Shown piece by piece: positions 16,902 through 25,898 of a stretch of DNA of 64,000 nt; positions within the stretch are counted from its first letter, which is position 1, and every line of letters begins with the position of its first letter. Source of the DNA: JARRPM01 sp963792815 (GTDB taxonomy: Bacteria; Pseudomonadota; Gammaproteobacteria; Pseudomonadales; Halieaceae); the NCBI GenBank assembly GCA_963792815.1, contig CAWBXR010000011.1:124001-188000 (forward strand), read 5' to 3'. Under the pieces are notes generated by a model that searched no databases, was not told the DNA's origin, and saw only the letters and a program-made list of their open reading frames with translations. The translations under genes and the position numbers were made by a program.

Positions 16902-18153
16902 TCAGACCCGCTGGATAATCGCCCCGAGGTCGGCCAGTTTCCTGTCGATATTGTCGTAGCCCCGGTCCAGGTGGTAGACCCGGTCGATGGTGGTGTCCCC
17001 GTCGGCGGCAAGCGCCGCGATGATCAGGGAGGCGGAGGCGCGCAGGTCGGTGGCCATTACCGGCGCACCCTGCAGTCGCTCGCGTCCGTGCACAATCGCC
17101 GTGTGGCCCTGCAACTCGATATCAGCGCCCATGCGCTGCAATTCGGCCACGTGCATGAAGCGGTTTTCGAAGATGTTCTCCACCACCGTGGCGGAACCCT
17201 CGGACAGTGCGTTCAGGGCCATGAACTGGGCCTGCATGTCGGTGGGAAACGCCGGGAAAGGGGCCGTGTTTATGTGGACCGCCCGGCAGCGCTTGCCGCC
17301 CGTGTCCAGCTGGATCCAGTCGGGCCCCAGCTCGATGCTGGCACCGGCCTGTTCCAGCTTGCCCAGCACGTGGTGGAGGAAGTCCGGGTTGGTGTCCAGC
17401 ACCCGGATACTGCCGCGGGTGGCGGCAGCGGCCGTAAGGAAAGTGCCGGTCTCGATCCTGTCCGGTGGTACCCGGTGGCTGGCGCCGCGCAGGCTCTCCA
17501 CCCCTTCTATGGTGATGGTGCTTGAACCGGCGCCCGTGATTCCGGCCCCCATGGCGGTCAGTAACCGCGCCAGGTCGCCCACTTCCGGCTCCAGCGCGCA
17601 GTTTTCCAGCACCGTGGTCCCCTGCGCCAGGCAGGCCGCCATCAACAGGTTTTCGGTGGCGGTTACGGAGGGAATATCGAAGGTGTAATGGGCGCCGCGC
17701 AGCCGCTTCGCCTTGGCCTTGATGTAGCCGGCCTCTATCAGGATCTCGGCGCCCAGCGCCTGCAGTCCCTTGATGTGCTCATTGACCGGGCGCGAGCCGA
17801 TCGCACAGCCCGCCGGGCAGCGACACATCGGCTTCGCCGAAGCGGGCCAGCAGGGGCCCCAGCAGCAGGATGGCCCCGCGCATGGTCTTGACCAGTTCAT
17901 AGGGGGCGTACACCGAATGCACCTTGCTGGTGTCGATGCTCAGGTCGGTGCCGGAACGCTCCATGGTGCAGCCCAGCAGGGTCAGCAGTTTCAGCGCCGT
18001 GTCGATATCCCGCACCCCGGGGATATTGCTTATATGCAGGGGCTCGGCGCTCAACAGGGAGGCTGCGATGATCGGCAGGGCCGCATTTTTTGCGCCCGCT
18101 ACCCTCACTTCACCGTGCAATGGGCCATTGCCGGTGACGATAATTTTTTCCAT
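16902..18153 (-). CDS. murA: UDP-GlcNAc enolpyruvyl transferase (MurA), apparent frameshift
   Basis: The ATG at 18153 overlaps the stop of spt (TGATG), so the gene is coupled to sphingolipid synthesis. The first frame encodes VAGAKNAALPIIAASLL, ELVKTMRGAILLLGPLLARF and VSLPGG and then stops. The second resumes with GGCAIGSRPVNEHIKGLQAL and runs to a canonical MurA C-terminus (TDLRASASLIIAALA, DRGYDNIDRKLADLG). One extra base in the CCC at 17809-17811 explains the break, and it falls directly before the catalytic cysteine of the PGGCAIG loop. With correction the length is about 416, normal for MurA. The enzyme transfers enolpyruvyl from PEP to UDP-GlcNAc in peptidoglycan synthesis. Whether this is the only murA or a paralogue with another role cannot be told here. 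Confidence 0.8.
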
Positions 18154-19355
18154 CAGGCGGCCCTGGCCGGCTCGAACAGGCCCGCCTCCTTGAGGCCTGC
18201 ATAGGCGCTGATAATCCTGTCGATCTGCTCACTGCTGTGGGCCGCGCTGACACTGTTGCGCAGCAGGAAGTTGGTCGAGGGCGAGGCCGGCGGAATCACC
18301 AGGTTGACGTAGACCCCGGCCTCCATCAGCGCCTTCCAGCAGTCGATGGTGCGGGAGCGATCCACCATTTCCACTGCCACTACCGGGCTGGCGGTGGGGC
18401 CTACCGGCAGGTCCAGCGCTTTCAGCCCCTGGTAAAGCCGGTTGGCGTTATCCCAGACCCGCTGGCGACGCTCGGGCTCCGCGCGGATGATGCGCAGGGC
18501 CTCGCGGGTGGAGGCGATCACCGAGGGTGAAGATGACGCGGTGAAAATATAGGCCTTGATGCAGAAGCGGATAGCTTCCAGTTCGCTGTGGGGGCTGACA
18601 CAGAAGCCGCCGATGGAGCCAAGGCTCTTGCTGAAAGTGCCAACGGTGAAATCCACATCGGCCTCAACCCCAGCGGCCTGCGCGGCGCCGCGACCCGAGT
18701 CGCCCAGCACGCCCATGGAGTGAGCCTCGTCCACCAGCAGGTAGCCGCCGTATTCACGTTTGACCGCGGCGATTTCCTGCAGCGGAGCGACATCGCCCAG
18801 CATGGAGTAAATGCCTTCCGCGATGATCAGTGCCTGGCCCGCACGGTCCCCGAGGCGGCGCATCCGCTTGGCCAGGTCGTCCGGGTCGTTGTGCTTGTAG
18901 CGGATGATGTCGGCCTCGCTGAGCTTGACCCCGGAGTAGATGCTGGCGTGACTGTCCGCGTCCAGCAGTATGACGTCCCCCGGCCCCGCCAGGGTGGCGC
19001 ACATTCCCATGGTCGCGGCGTAGCCGGTGGAGAAAACGATGGCGTTGCTCACGCCGTAAAAGTCCGCTATTTCCCGCTCCAGTGCCTGGTGCTCCGCGAA
19101 TGAGCCATTGGCCAGGCGCGAACCGGTAGTGCCGGTGCCCCATTTGGCTGCTGCCTGTTGGGAGGCGGCGATACAGCGCGGGTCGAATGACAGGCCCATG
19201 TAGTTGTTGGTACCGGCGAGGATGACCTTGTGGCCTTCTACCACCCCCTCGGTCGCGGACAGCAGTTGCTCGGTGACGGCACCGAAGGGGACCACTCCGC
19301 GTTCGGCGAGTTCGGCCTGAAAGTCGGCCATAGTCTGGAATTTGTCAAACAGCAT
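18153..19355 (-). CDS. spt: serine palmitoyltransferase
   Basis: 400 residues of the alpha-oxoamine synthase family (PLP, fold type I). Motifs: GTNNYMGLSFDPR, GTGTTGSRLANGSFAEHQAL, LLVDEAHSMGVLGDSGRG and the PLP-lysine block TVGTFSKSLGSIGGFC. The length and the GTFSKS(L/V) block fit bacterial Spt such as that of Sphingomonas. The reaction condenses L-serine with an acyl thioester to give 3-keto-sphinganine. Homologues that use cysteate (sulfonolipid synthesis), glycine (Kbl) or alanine (BioF) have the same fold. The neighbouring ACP, acyl-AMP ligase, CerR-like and bCerS-like genes favour Spt. Cytoplasmic or membrane-associated. It lies 139 bases after acp and overlaps murA. Confidence 0.85.
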   Translation of the reverse strand: MLFDKFQTMADFQAELAERGVVPFGAVTEQLLSATEGVVEGHKVILAGTNNYMGLSFDPRCIAASQQAAAKWGTGTTGSRLANGSFAEHQALEREIADFYGVSNAIVFSTGYAATMGMCATLAGPGDVILLDADSHASIYSGVKLSEADIIRYKHNDPDDLAKRMRRLGDRAGQALIIAEGIYSMLGDVAPLQEIAAVKREYGGYLLVDEAHSMGVLGDSGRGAAQAAGVEADVDFTVGTFSKSLGSIGGFCVSPHSELEAIRFCIKAYIFTASSSPSVIASTREALRIIRAEPERRQRVWDNANRLYQGLKALDLPVGPTASPVVAVEMVDRSRTIDCWKALMEAGVYVNLVIPPASPSTNFLLRNSVSAAHSSEQIDRIISAYAGLKEAGLFEPARAA

Positions 19356-19494
19356 GGGGAATCCCTGTTGTACTGATGAAATCTGGCCGGTAAGCCTAGT
19401 CTACAAACGTCGCAATCTCAGTGCCGGATTACCCGTGTGAGATGGTACTTTTACGCACTGGAAATCCCGCGAAGCGGATACCGGTACCCTGATT

Positions 19495-19737
19495 TCAGGG
19501 GTTGAGTTCCTGGACCTTTACCGCCAGTTCACCGATGGTGTTTACGTCGGGCAGGATGTTGAGGGGAATCGAGATGTCGAAGTGATCCTCGATCTTCTCG
19601 ATGAATTCCATGACCTCCAGGGAACTGAGACCGATATCGGCCACCAGGTGGGTTGATTCCGTCAGTTCAATATTCTTCTTATTTTGTGTTGCGAGAGCGC
19701 TGTACAGGAAACCCAGGTATTCTTGGTAATCGGTCAT
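19495..19737 (-). CDS. acp: acyl carrier protein of the sphingolipid cluster
   Basis: 80 residues, acidic, with the phosphopantetheine attachment block DIGLSSLEVMEFIEKIEDHF, where the first conserved serine of the LSSLE motif (in place of DSL) would carry the cofactor. It is a stand-alone ACP next to spt. In Caulobacter and Sphingomonas a dedicated ACP gene also accompanies spt, and acyl-ACP serves sphingoid base synthesis. The Sfp-type transferase at 40819-41553 is the obvious activating enzyme and the acyl-AMP ligase at 11717-13555 the loading enzyme. Divergent from the first ELM1 gene, with about 77 bases between start codons for both promoters. Confidence 0.88.
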   Translation of the reverse strand: MTDYQEYLGFLYSALATQNKKNIELTESTHLVADIGLSSLEVMEFIEKIEDHFDISIPLNILPDVNTIGELAVKVQELNP

Positions 19738-19814
19738 TTCGTCTCTACCCTTGCGCCACCCAAGGTAAGTCGCTAGATTTCGAAGGCTGGAACTATACCC
19801 ATGGAAGAATGGTA

Positions 19815-20879
19815 ATGCCAGTCATTTGGTTGATCGACGCCTACCGGGCAGGGGAGCAGGGCCAGGTTCGAGCCCTGGTTGATGCCCTCGGCTGGCCTTG
19901 CGAAACCAAGCGGCTGACTTACCGCAAACATGTGGTCCTGCCCCATGTGCTGGGGCTGACGAGCGTGCGTGGAATCAGCACCGAGTCGGTGGCCATGCTG
20001 GAGCCGCCCTGGCCGGACCTGGTCATCTCCAGCGGGGTTCGCAATGAGCCTGTGTGCCGCTGGATTCGCGCACAATCCGGCGGCCATACCCGCTATGTGC
20101 ACGTTGGTCGACCCTGGGGCCCGCTGGCATCTTTCGACCTGGTCATCACCACACCCCAGTACAGGGTGCCCCGCCACCCCAACGTGCTGAACAATCTTTT
20201 GACCCTGCACAGCGCGACCCCGCAGCGCCTCGCCGCTGCCCGGGACCAGTGGAGCCCCGCCTTCGCGCATCTGCCGCGGCCCTATATCACCGTTGTCGCC
20301 GGTGGCGACAGCGGCCCGTTTACCCTGGGTCCGCTGGCCGCGAGCCGGCTCGCGCAGCAGGCCTCGGTGCTCGCTCGACAAAGTGGTGGTTCGCTGCTGG
20401 TCTCCACCAGTTCGCGCACCAGCGACGAGGCTATCGCCGCCCTGCAGGCCGGTATCGATGTGCCCAATTACTTTTATCGCTGGCAGCCCTCCGACCCGAA
20501 AAACCCCTATTTCGGCATGCTGGCCCTGGCGGACAGGCTGGTGGTCACCGGCGACAGTATCGCCATGTTGTCCGAAGCCTGCTCCACCGGTCGGCCGGTG
20601 CAGATCTTCGACCTGGGGGGAATGCGTGGCGAAAGCTCTGTTGCCGTTGATTTTCGCATGACTGCCACGCTGTACGCCGGCCTGATGCGCTGGTGCTGGC
20701 AGCGCCTGAGTCGCGACATCACCCTGGTACACCGGGAATTGCGCGCAACCGGCAGGGCATTCTGGATGGATGAGGAGTCAGGCGCCGCAGTGCTGCCGGG
20801 GGAGTCAGATATGGACCGGGCCGTGGCGGCGGTGCAGGGGCTGGTGCCAGCGGACCACCCGACCACGCAAGCTACTTAG
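19815..20879 (+). CDS. ELM1-family protein, copy 1 (GT-B-like)
   Basis: About 354 residues from ATG 19815, chosen for GGAAG seven bases upstream; the longer frame would start inside the antisense acp gene. Family features: VIWLIDAYRAGEQGQVRAL at the start, PPWPDLVISSGVRNEPVCRW, VHVGRPWGPLASFDLVITTP, TVVAGGDSGPFTLG, LLVSTSSRTSDEA and RLVVTGDSIAMLSEACSTG. These match the Mito_fiss_Elm1 (formerly DUF1022) family. The fold is GT-B-like, with the C-terminal TGDS...SEA block looking like a nucleotide-sugar site. In bacteria the family is biochemically uncharacterised to my knowledge. Three copies occur in this island, each near sulfotransferase, GT or spt genes, which suggests head-group glycosylation. 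Converges on the ABC exporter gene with an 8-base overlap. Confidence 0.7.
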   Translation: MPVIWLIDAYRAGEQGQVRALVDALGWPCETKRLTYRKHVVLPHVLGLTSVRGISTESVAMLEPPWPDLVISSGVRNEPVCRWIRAQSGGHTRYVHVGRPWGPLASFDLVITTPQYRVPRHPNVLNNLLTLHSATPQRLAAARDQWSPAFAHLPRPYITVVAGGDSGPFTLGPLAASRLAQQASVLARQSGGSLLVSTSSRTSDEAIAALQAGIDVPNYFYRWQPSDPKNPYFGMLALADRLVVTGDSIAMLSEACSTGRPVQIFDLGGMRGESSVAVDFRMTATLYAGLMRWCWQRLSRDITLVHRELRATGRAFWMDEESGAAVLPGESDMDRAVAAVQGLVPADHPTTQAT

Positions 20880-22617
20880 CCAGCCCGGCCCTGGCAGTAT
20901 CATCGAGCAGTTGGGCGGTCCCTGCCGACATCTGGTACACGTAATCCGCCGCCTGCACCAGCGCCCGGTTGTGGGAAATTGCCAGAATCGTCAGCCGTCC
21001 CTTGAGGTCTTCCATGGTCTGGCGCACCACCTCCTCGCTCTCCGGGTCGAGGGCGCTGGTGGCCTCGTCGAGGATCAGCAGTCGCGGCTTGTTGATGAGC
21101 GCCCGGGCGATCACGATGCGCTGGCGCTGGCCGCCGGACAGCTTGCCGCCGCGTTCGCCCACGATGGTGTCCAGCCCGGCGGGGAGGCGGTTGACGAAAT
21201 CCCAGGCGCCGGCGGCGCGCAGGGCCTCCTCTGCGGCCGCCAGGTCCAGGTTCGGGTCTCCCAGGGTCACGTTGTGAAGAATGCTGTCGTGCAGCAGTAG
21301 CGTGTCCTGGGGTACATAGCCGATCATGCTGCGCCACTGCTTGATATTGATCTCGCGCAGGGATACGCCATCGAGCAGCACAGTGCCCTCCTGGGGCTGC
21401 AGCAGCGCTATCGACAGGTCGATAATGGTGGTCTTGCCGGAGCCGGATGGCCCCACCAGCGTGGTCAGCGCCCCCGCCTTGATATCCAGGCACAGGCCGT
21501 TGAACACCGGGTGATGCTCATCATAGCCAAAGACTACATCCCTGAATTGCAGGCCCTGCTCGAAGTGCGGCGCGATGCCGCCGTCGACGTGCTCCTCCGC
21601 CTGGGCGGCGGCATCGATGGAGGCCATCAGTGACCAGTAGGCGCTTTCGCCCTGGGCCAGCTTCTGGTGCTGTTTCTGGACTTTGCCGAAGAAGGAAAAG
21701 GCCCGTCCCAGGGCCACCACCAGGACCATCACCATGGCCAGGTCGATGTCGAACTTCTCGATCGCCACCCAGACTCCCAGGCAGATAAAGCCGGTAAACA
21801 TGAGCTCCTGGGCAGAATCCAGGACCGCGCCGTACAGCACCTGGCGGCGCAACGCGCGGTTCAGCTGATTGGTGTCATGGGCCAGCACCTGGTCAGCCAG
21901 GTGTTCCCGCGACATGGCCTTGAGGGGCTTCACCGATTGCAGGGTGTCCGTCAGGTTCGCCATCAACGAGGACATCAGTCGGGTCTGTCGTTTGCCGGCC
22001 TTGCGGGTAAGTCGCACCAGGAAGTGTGACAGCCCTATCACCACCACCCCTGCGACAATGGCGGCCAGTGAGGCGCGCCAGGAGATGGCGAAGGCCACTG
22101 CCCCGTAGACCAGTGCCTGGATCAGGAAGGTGATAGCGGTGGCGCCGTTGACGAAAGCGGCAGATGAGCGCTGTGCCTCGGTGGCCAGTGCGTTGGTGAG
22201 CTTGCCGACCGGCTGGTGCAGGAAGTACTCCCACTTGCTGCGCAGTACCGCCCGCAGCATCTGCAGGCGCAGGTCGGTGCCGACCTGCGCCGCGGTATAC
22301 CCCACCTGGCGCTGGGCCAGCAGCAGGAAGGCGCTTTTCAGGGTCACGCCGAACAGCATGATGCCCAGCATATTGCCGAGTGTGGGCGCGATCCCCACGT
22401 AGGCCAGCGCATCGAGCACCGACTGCTCGAATGCGTTGTCGCTGGCGGGGACGGCGCCGGACAGCATCTCGGTGGCCTCGGAGCCCAGGGCGATATTGAC
22501 CATGGGCAGCAGCGCCGACAGGCCGATGCCCTCGGCTACACCCGAAAGCAGCAGGGCCAGCAGCATCAACGTCGTCTGCGACGGGTATGCGCGAAAGAAA
22601 TTGAGCATCAGGCCCAT
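20872..22617 (-). CDS. MsbA-like ABC exporter (fused membrane and ATPase domains)
   Basis: 581 residues. Residues 1-310 form the type I exporter membrane domain with about six hydrophobic segments (LMLLALLLSGVAEGIGLSAL, MLGIMLFGVTLKSAFLLL, ALVYGAVAFAISW, LFTGFICLGVWVAI-like). Residues 340-575 are the ATPase: Walker A LVGPSGSGKTTIIDL, Q-loop IGYVPQDTLLLHDS, signature KLSGGQRQRI, Walker B LLILDEATSALD and H-loop LAISHNRAL. Relatives flip lipids across the inner membrane. Because it follows lptF/lptG-like genes in the same operon inside a sphingolipid island, it is a good candidate for a ceramide or glyco-ceramide flippase. The protein is not LptB: it has its own membrane domain. Confidence 0.82.
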   Translation of the reverse strand: MGLMLNFFRAYPSQTTLMLLALLLSGVAEGIGLSALLPMVNIALGSEATEMLSGAVPASDNAFEQSVLDALAYVGIAPTLGNMLGIMLFGVTLKSAFLLLAQRQVGYTAAQVGTDLRLQMLRAVLRSKWEYFLHQPVGKLTNALATEAQRSSAAFVNGATAITFLIQALVYGAVAFAISWRASLAAIVAGVVVIGLSHFLVRLTRKAGKRQTRLMSSLMANLTDTLQSVKPLKAMSREHLADQVLAHDTNQLNRALRRQVLYGAVLDSAQELMFTGFICLGVWVAIEKFDIDLAMVMVLVVALGRAFSFFGKVQKQHQKLAQGESAYWSLMASIDAAAQAEEHVDGGIAPHFEQGLQFRDVVFGYDEHHPVFNGLCLDIKAGALTTLVGPSGSGKTTIIDLSIALLQPQEGTVLLDGVSLREINIKQWRSMIGYVPQDTLLLHDSILHNVTLGDPNLDLAAAEEALRAAGAWDFVNRLPAGLDTIVGERGGKLSGGQRQRIVIARALINKPRLLILDEATSALDPESEEVVRQTMEDLKGRLTILAISHNRALVQAADYVYQMSAGTAQLLDDTARAGLAK

Positions 22618-22688
22618 GTCAGGAGGCTCCGTTCGTGGGCTGGAATGCCAGGCGGGTAGCGTTTGCGAGAGCGTGGTTCACCGGACAA

Positions 22689-23759
22689 TCACCAGTGCAT
22701 TCGCCGCAACATGATCGCCGCAAAGATGATAATCACCAGTGTGGGCGCCAGGGCGACCAGCGGTATGTTCAGGTTCATCAGTTGCCCGAGGGCAAATACG
22801 ATCTGTGTCCCCAGGTAGAACAGGATGCCTACCAGTGCGCCCAGGGCGATGTCCAGGCCGAAGCTGCGATCACGCCGGGCGCCGAGGTTGGCGCTGATGG
22901 GGGTGGCCAGCAGAACCATAGCGCCGACGGTCAGTGGCATCAGCAGTTTCTGCCAGAACATACTGAGGTACTTTTCATTCGGCTGGCCGTTGTCGGCGCG
23001 GTACTGGCTGTAACGTCGCAGCACCGAGAGCCGCATGCTGTCGCTGTCCAGCGTCAGCGTCGGCAGCTCGTCCGGGGACCACAGGTTGGTGATTTGCAGT
23101 TCCCGGTGGCGGCGGTTGACCAGGGTTCCATCCACCAGCAGTTTCTCCCGCACCTTCTGGAACAACCAGGTGCGGTCCTTGCTGACCTTCGCGGTCTCCG
23201 CATGCAGGGCGCGCGTGAGTTGTCCGGAATCATCGAACTCGAACAGGTCGATATCCCCGGGTACGCCGTCCTTGTACATTTTTTCGAGGTGAATATAGCG
23301 GTTGCCATTTTTCGACCAGACGCCGCCATCGGGGATCCTCACCTGGTTGCGGTAGCGCAGGGCGTGCCGCTCCGCCTCCGCGGACTGTTGCAGGGGGGGC
23401 GTGACATATTCCATGCACAGCCACAGCACTGCCATCATCATGGCGGTGGGCAGGGCGATGGCCCGCATCAGGCGGGCCCGGGACATGCCACTGCAACTCA
23501 TGATGGTGAGCTCGTTGGAGCGGTCGAGGCTGGCCAGCGCCACGATGCTGCCCAGCAGGGCGATGACCGGGGACAGGCTCACCAGCTGATGGGGCAGGAC
23601 AAGCAGGGTGTAGCGCCCCACCGCCAGGGCGTTGTATTCGAAGCGGGTATGGTCCAGTTCCTGGACAAAGCCAATCAGGCCGAACACCGCGCCCAGCACC
23701 ATCAGCACCAGCAGCCACCCCTTGACCAGGTTCGTCGCAATATAACGCTCGAGTATCAT
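22689..23759 (-). CDS. LptG-like permease
   Basis: About 356 residues. ATG 23759 begins MILERYIATNLVKGWLLVLM, the expected LptG N-terminus; the longer upstream frame is not coding. Three N-terminal hydrophobic spans are followed by LLGSIVALASLDRSNELTIM and SGMSRARLMRA (coupling-helix region), a periplasmic beta-jellyroll domain (about 110-250) and C-terminal spans (LMPLTVGAMVLLATPISANL). LptF and LptG extract LPS from the inner membrane and pass it to LptC/LptA, driven by LptB. The start overlaps the end of the LptF-like gene. The linkage to an MsbA-like exporter and sphingolipid genes, and not to pepA as is common for the housekeeping pair, suggests a paralogue serving another lipid. Confidence 0.78.
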   Translation of the reverse strand: MILERYIATNLVKGWLLVLMVLGAVFGLIGFVQELDHTRFEYNALAVGRYTLLVLPHQLVSLSPVIALLGSIVALASLDRSNELTIMSCSGMSRARLMRAIALPTAMMMAVLWLCMEYVTPPLQQSAEAERHALRYRNQVRIPDGGVWSKNGNRYIHLEKMYKDGVPGDIDLFEFDDSGQLTRALHAETAKVSKDRTWLFQKVREKLLVDGTLVNRRHRELQITNLWSPDELPTLTLDSDSMRLSVLRRYSQYRADNGQPNEKYLSMFWQKLLMPLTVGAMVLLATPISANLGARRDRSFGLDIALGALVGILFYLGTQIVFALGQLMNLNIPLVALAPTLVIIIFAAIMLRRMHW

Positions 23760-24823
23760 CGCCTTCTCATCCACGGCTGCCTGACCAGCACCACCAGCAA
23801 AATCAACTGGAAGACATAGGCGCCCCACAGTCCGGGCAGCTCCCCTATCCGGCCCTGTTCGATACCCGTGCGTACCACGCTGGTCATGGTAAACAGGGCG
23901 ATGTAAATGCCCACGGCTATCAACACGTTGCGCATGCGGGATTCCCTTGGCGCGGACCGGGCCAGGGGCACCGCCATGAGCGCCAGCAGCACCGTGGCAA
24001 TAGGGGTGGTGACCCGCCACTGGAACTCGGCTATATCCTTGGGCTGGTCCGACTGGGACAGGTTGAGGGTGGTCTCCGCCTTGCGCCGGTACTGTTCCTG
24101 GGCTTCCTGGTTGTCCATCCGGACGATCAGGTTGTCGAATTTCAGGGTCAGGTCCTGGCGGTTTTCCAGGTCCAGGAGGTAGTTGTAGCCATTGAAAAAC
24201 TCGGCCTGCATGGCGTGGCCGGGGTTGAGTACCGGCAACTCCGCCGCCTCCGCAATGATGATCTCCGAGCGCTTTTGCTCATCGTAATCCTTTTGCAGGA
24301 ACACGCCCTCGTGGCGGCCCCGATCGAGGTCGAGGTCATTGGCGATAAATATGTAGTCGCTGCCGCTCATGTTGACGAATTCGCCGGTGGCCATTTTCTT
24401 GAGGTCGAACTTGGCTGCGGCCCTGGATTCCAGGTCATAGCTGGTGCGGAAGGCCCAGGGTCGCCCCAGGATCGATATGGCGCCGGTTACCAGCGCTACG
24501 ACCAGGGCCAGCTTCAGCACTGCCTCGATAATCCGCGCCCGGCTGACGCCCGCTGCATACAGCGCGCTCATCTCCGAGTCGCGATACAGCCTGCCGATGG
24601 CCGCCAGCACTGAAAAGAAGAACGCCGATGGCATCAGGATCTCCAGCGTCACCAGTGTGTTCAGGCCAACCAGCTTGAATGCCGTGGTCATTTCGAGCTG
24701 GCCGGCCGCGGCTGCCGACAGCTGCTTTGCCGCGGAGAAACCGATGAATACGAGGATCAGCAGGCCGAGTCCCATCACGAAAGGGCGCAGGATTTCCAGG
24801 CTGATGTGGCGGTCGATGATCAA
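23756..24823 (-). CDS. LptF-like permease
   Basis: About 355 residues, of the YjgP/YjgQ family. The start is taken as TTG 24823 because the next residues (IIDRHISLEILRPFVMGLGL) match where LptF proteins usually begin and AAAGGA lies upstream; ATG 24856 would add 11 residues. N-terminal membrane spans, ALYAAGVSRARIIEAVLKLA (coupling region), a periplasmic domain, and C-terminal spans beginning RVTTPIATVLLALMAVPLARSAP. It would pair with the downstream LptG-like protein. No lptB, lptA, lptC or lptD is present in the window, so the complex must borrow these or use other partners. Divergent from the sulfotransferase gene at 24957, with about 130 bases between. Confidence 0.78.
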   Translation of the reverse strand: MIIDRHISLEILRPFVMGLGLLILVFIGFSAAKQLSAAAAGQLEMTTAFKLVGLNTLVTLEILMPSAFFFSVLAAIGRLYRDSEMSALYAAGVSRARIIEAVLKLALVVALVTGAISILGRPWAFRTSYDLESRAAAKFDLKKMATGEFVNMSGSDYIFIANDLDLDRGRHEGVFLQKDYDEQKRSEIIIAEAAELPVLNPGHAMQAEFFNGYNYLLDLENRQDLTLKFDNLIVRMDNQEAQEQYRRKAETTLNLSQSDQPKDIAEFQWRVTTPIATVLLALMAVPLARSAPRESRMRNVLIAVGIYIALFTMTSVVRTGIEQGRIGELPGLWGAYVFQLILLVVLVRQPWMRRR

Positions 24824-24956
24824 GCGGGTTGAGGTCCTTTGAGAGCTGCGGGGCATTGTACCCCAAGCGGCGGCCGTCTGGTCATTTTGGCTGCCTTGCC
24901 CCATAATTGCACGCTTTGCGCAAGCCTCCCCACATACTGCCCGTGAGTACCCCCAC

Positions 24957-25898
24957 ATGTTCAAGCTGAGTGACGGAGTCAAGAAGGCGTTAATTTTGAT
25001 TCCCACCGAGCCCCTGCCGGCCGGAACCCGGGTGTCCCTGCGACGCAAATATCTTGCCGAGCTGGAGCTGGCCAAGGCACATGCCGCCAGCTTCCTGATT
25101 ATCGGCCACCCCAAAAGTGGCAATACCTGGCTCAAGGTGATGATTTCCAGGCTCTACCAGCTGCGCTATAACCTGCCGGAATCAAAGCTTATCAACACCG
25201 ACGAATTCGCCCGCAAGATCCCTGAGATTCCGCGCCTGGCAGCCACCAACGGCTACTACAGTTACGAGGGCGAGGTGGGCAAACTGCTGGCGGTGGACGC
25301 CCCGGATAACCCCCTGCGGCACAAGCCGGTAATGTTCCTGGCCCGCAACCCCATAGATATTGCCGTGTCCTGGTATCACCAGTTTACCAAGCGCCAGTCC
25401 CGGGCCAAGCAGGAGCTGATCAACCATTTTATCGACCACCCCATCGATCGGAACCAGATCGATATGTGGAATTTCGTGCGCCACTCGGATATCGGCCTGC
25501 CCTTTCTCATCGAGTACCAGAATACCTGGGCGCGCAACGTGGAGCAGCTCGAGAAGGGCCTGCTGGTCAAGTACGAGGAGCTGCGCGCTGAGCCCGTGCC
25601 TACCCTGCAGAAGATCATCCAGCTGATGGGTGAGAGTTTCAGCGAGGAGGAGATCCGGGCGGCGGTGGAGTGGGGCTCTTTTGACAACCTGCAGAAACTC
25701 GAGACCAGCGGCACCTTCAGCCAGGGCGGCATGAAACTGGTCAACGCCGATGACCCCAGCACTTTCAAAGTGCGCCGGGGCAAGGTCGGCGGTTACCGCG
25801 AGGACTTTCCGCCCGAGCAGGTAGCCGAGCTGGAAGCCCTGGTGCGCGCCAATATCCTGCCGCAGCTGGGCTATTGCCAGGATGGCGCGGAGTCCTGA
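24957..25898 (+). CDS. sulfotransferase (KSGNTW type)
   Basis: 313 residues. The PAPS 5'-phosphosulfate loop is IIGHPKSGNTWLKVMI (about residue 48), the 3'-phosphate motif is FLARNPIDIAVSWYHQF (about 129), and the C-terminal PAPS motif is VRRGKVGGYREDF (RxGKxG, about 265). LLVKYEELRAEP fits the family. This is a cytosolic-type sulfotransferase fold that moves sulfate from PAPS to a hydroxyl. It is more distant from the three KSGRTW copies (27870, 28778, 38305) than they are from each other. The gene overlaps the second ELM1 gene by 17 bases, so sulfation and ELM1 functions are likely linked. Acceptor inferred, not shown: a (glyco)sphingolipid. Confidence 0.83.
   Translation: MFKLSDGVKKALILIPTEPLPAGTRVSLRRKYLAELELAKAHAASFLIIGHPKSGNTWLKVMISRLYQLRYNLPESKLINTDEFARKIPEIPRLAATNGYYSYEGEVGKLLAVDAPDNPLRHKPVMFLARNPIDIAVSWYHQFTKRQSRAKQELINHFIDHPIDRNQIDMWNFVRHSDIGLPFLIEYQNTWARNVEQLEKGLLVKYEELRAEPVPTLQKIIQLMGESFSEEEIRAAVEWGSFDNLQKLETSGTFSQGGMKLVNADDPSTFKVRRGKVGGYREDFPPEQVAELEALVRANILPQLGYCQDGAES

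Noticed and set aside
18153..19355. Spt homologue as BioF, Kbl or cysteate acyltransferase
   Set aside because: Not excluded by motifs alone, but neighbouring ACP, ligase, CerR-like and bCerS-like genes and absence of biotin, threonine dehydrogenase or cysteate synthase genes favour Spt.
19653..19814. N-terminal extension of ELM1 copy 1
   Set aside because: It lies antisense within acp and has no family likeness.
22689..24020. 443-residue start for the LptG-like gene
   Set aside because: The upstream part is another frame of the LptF-like gene; the family N-terminus begins at ATG 23759.
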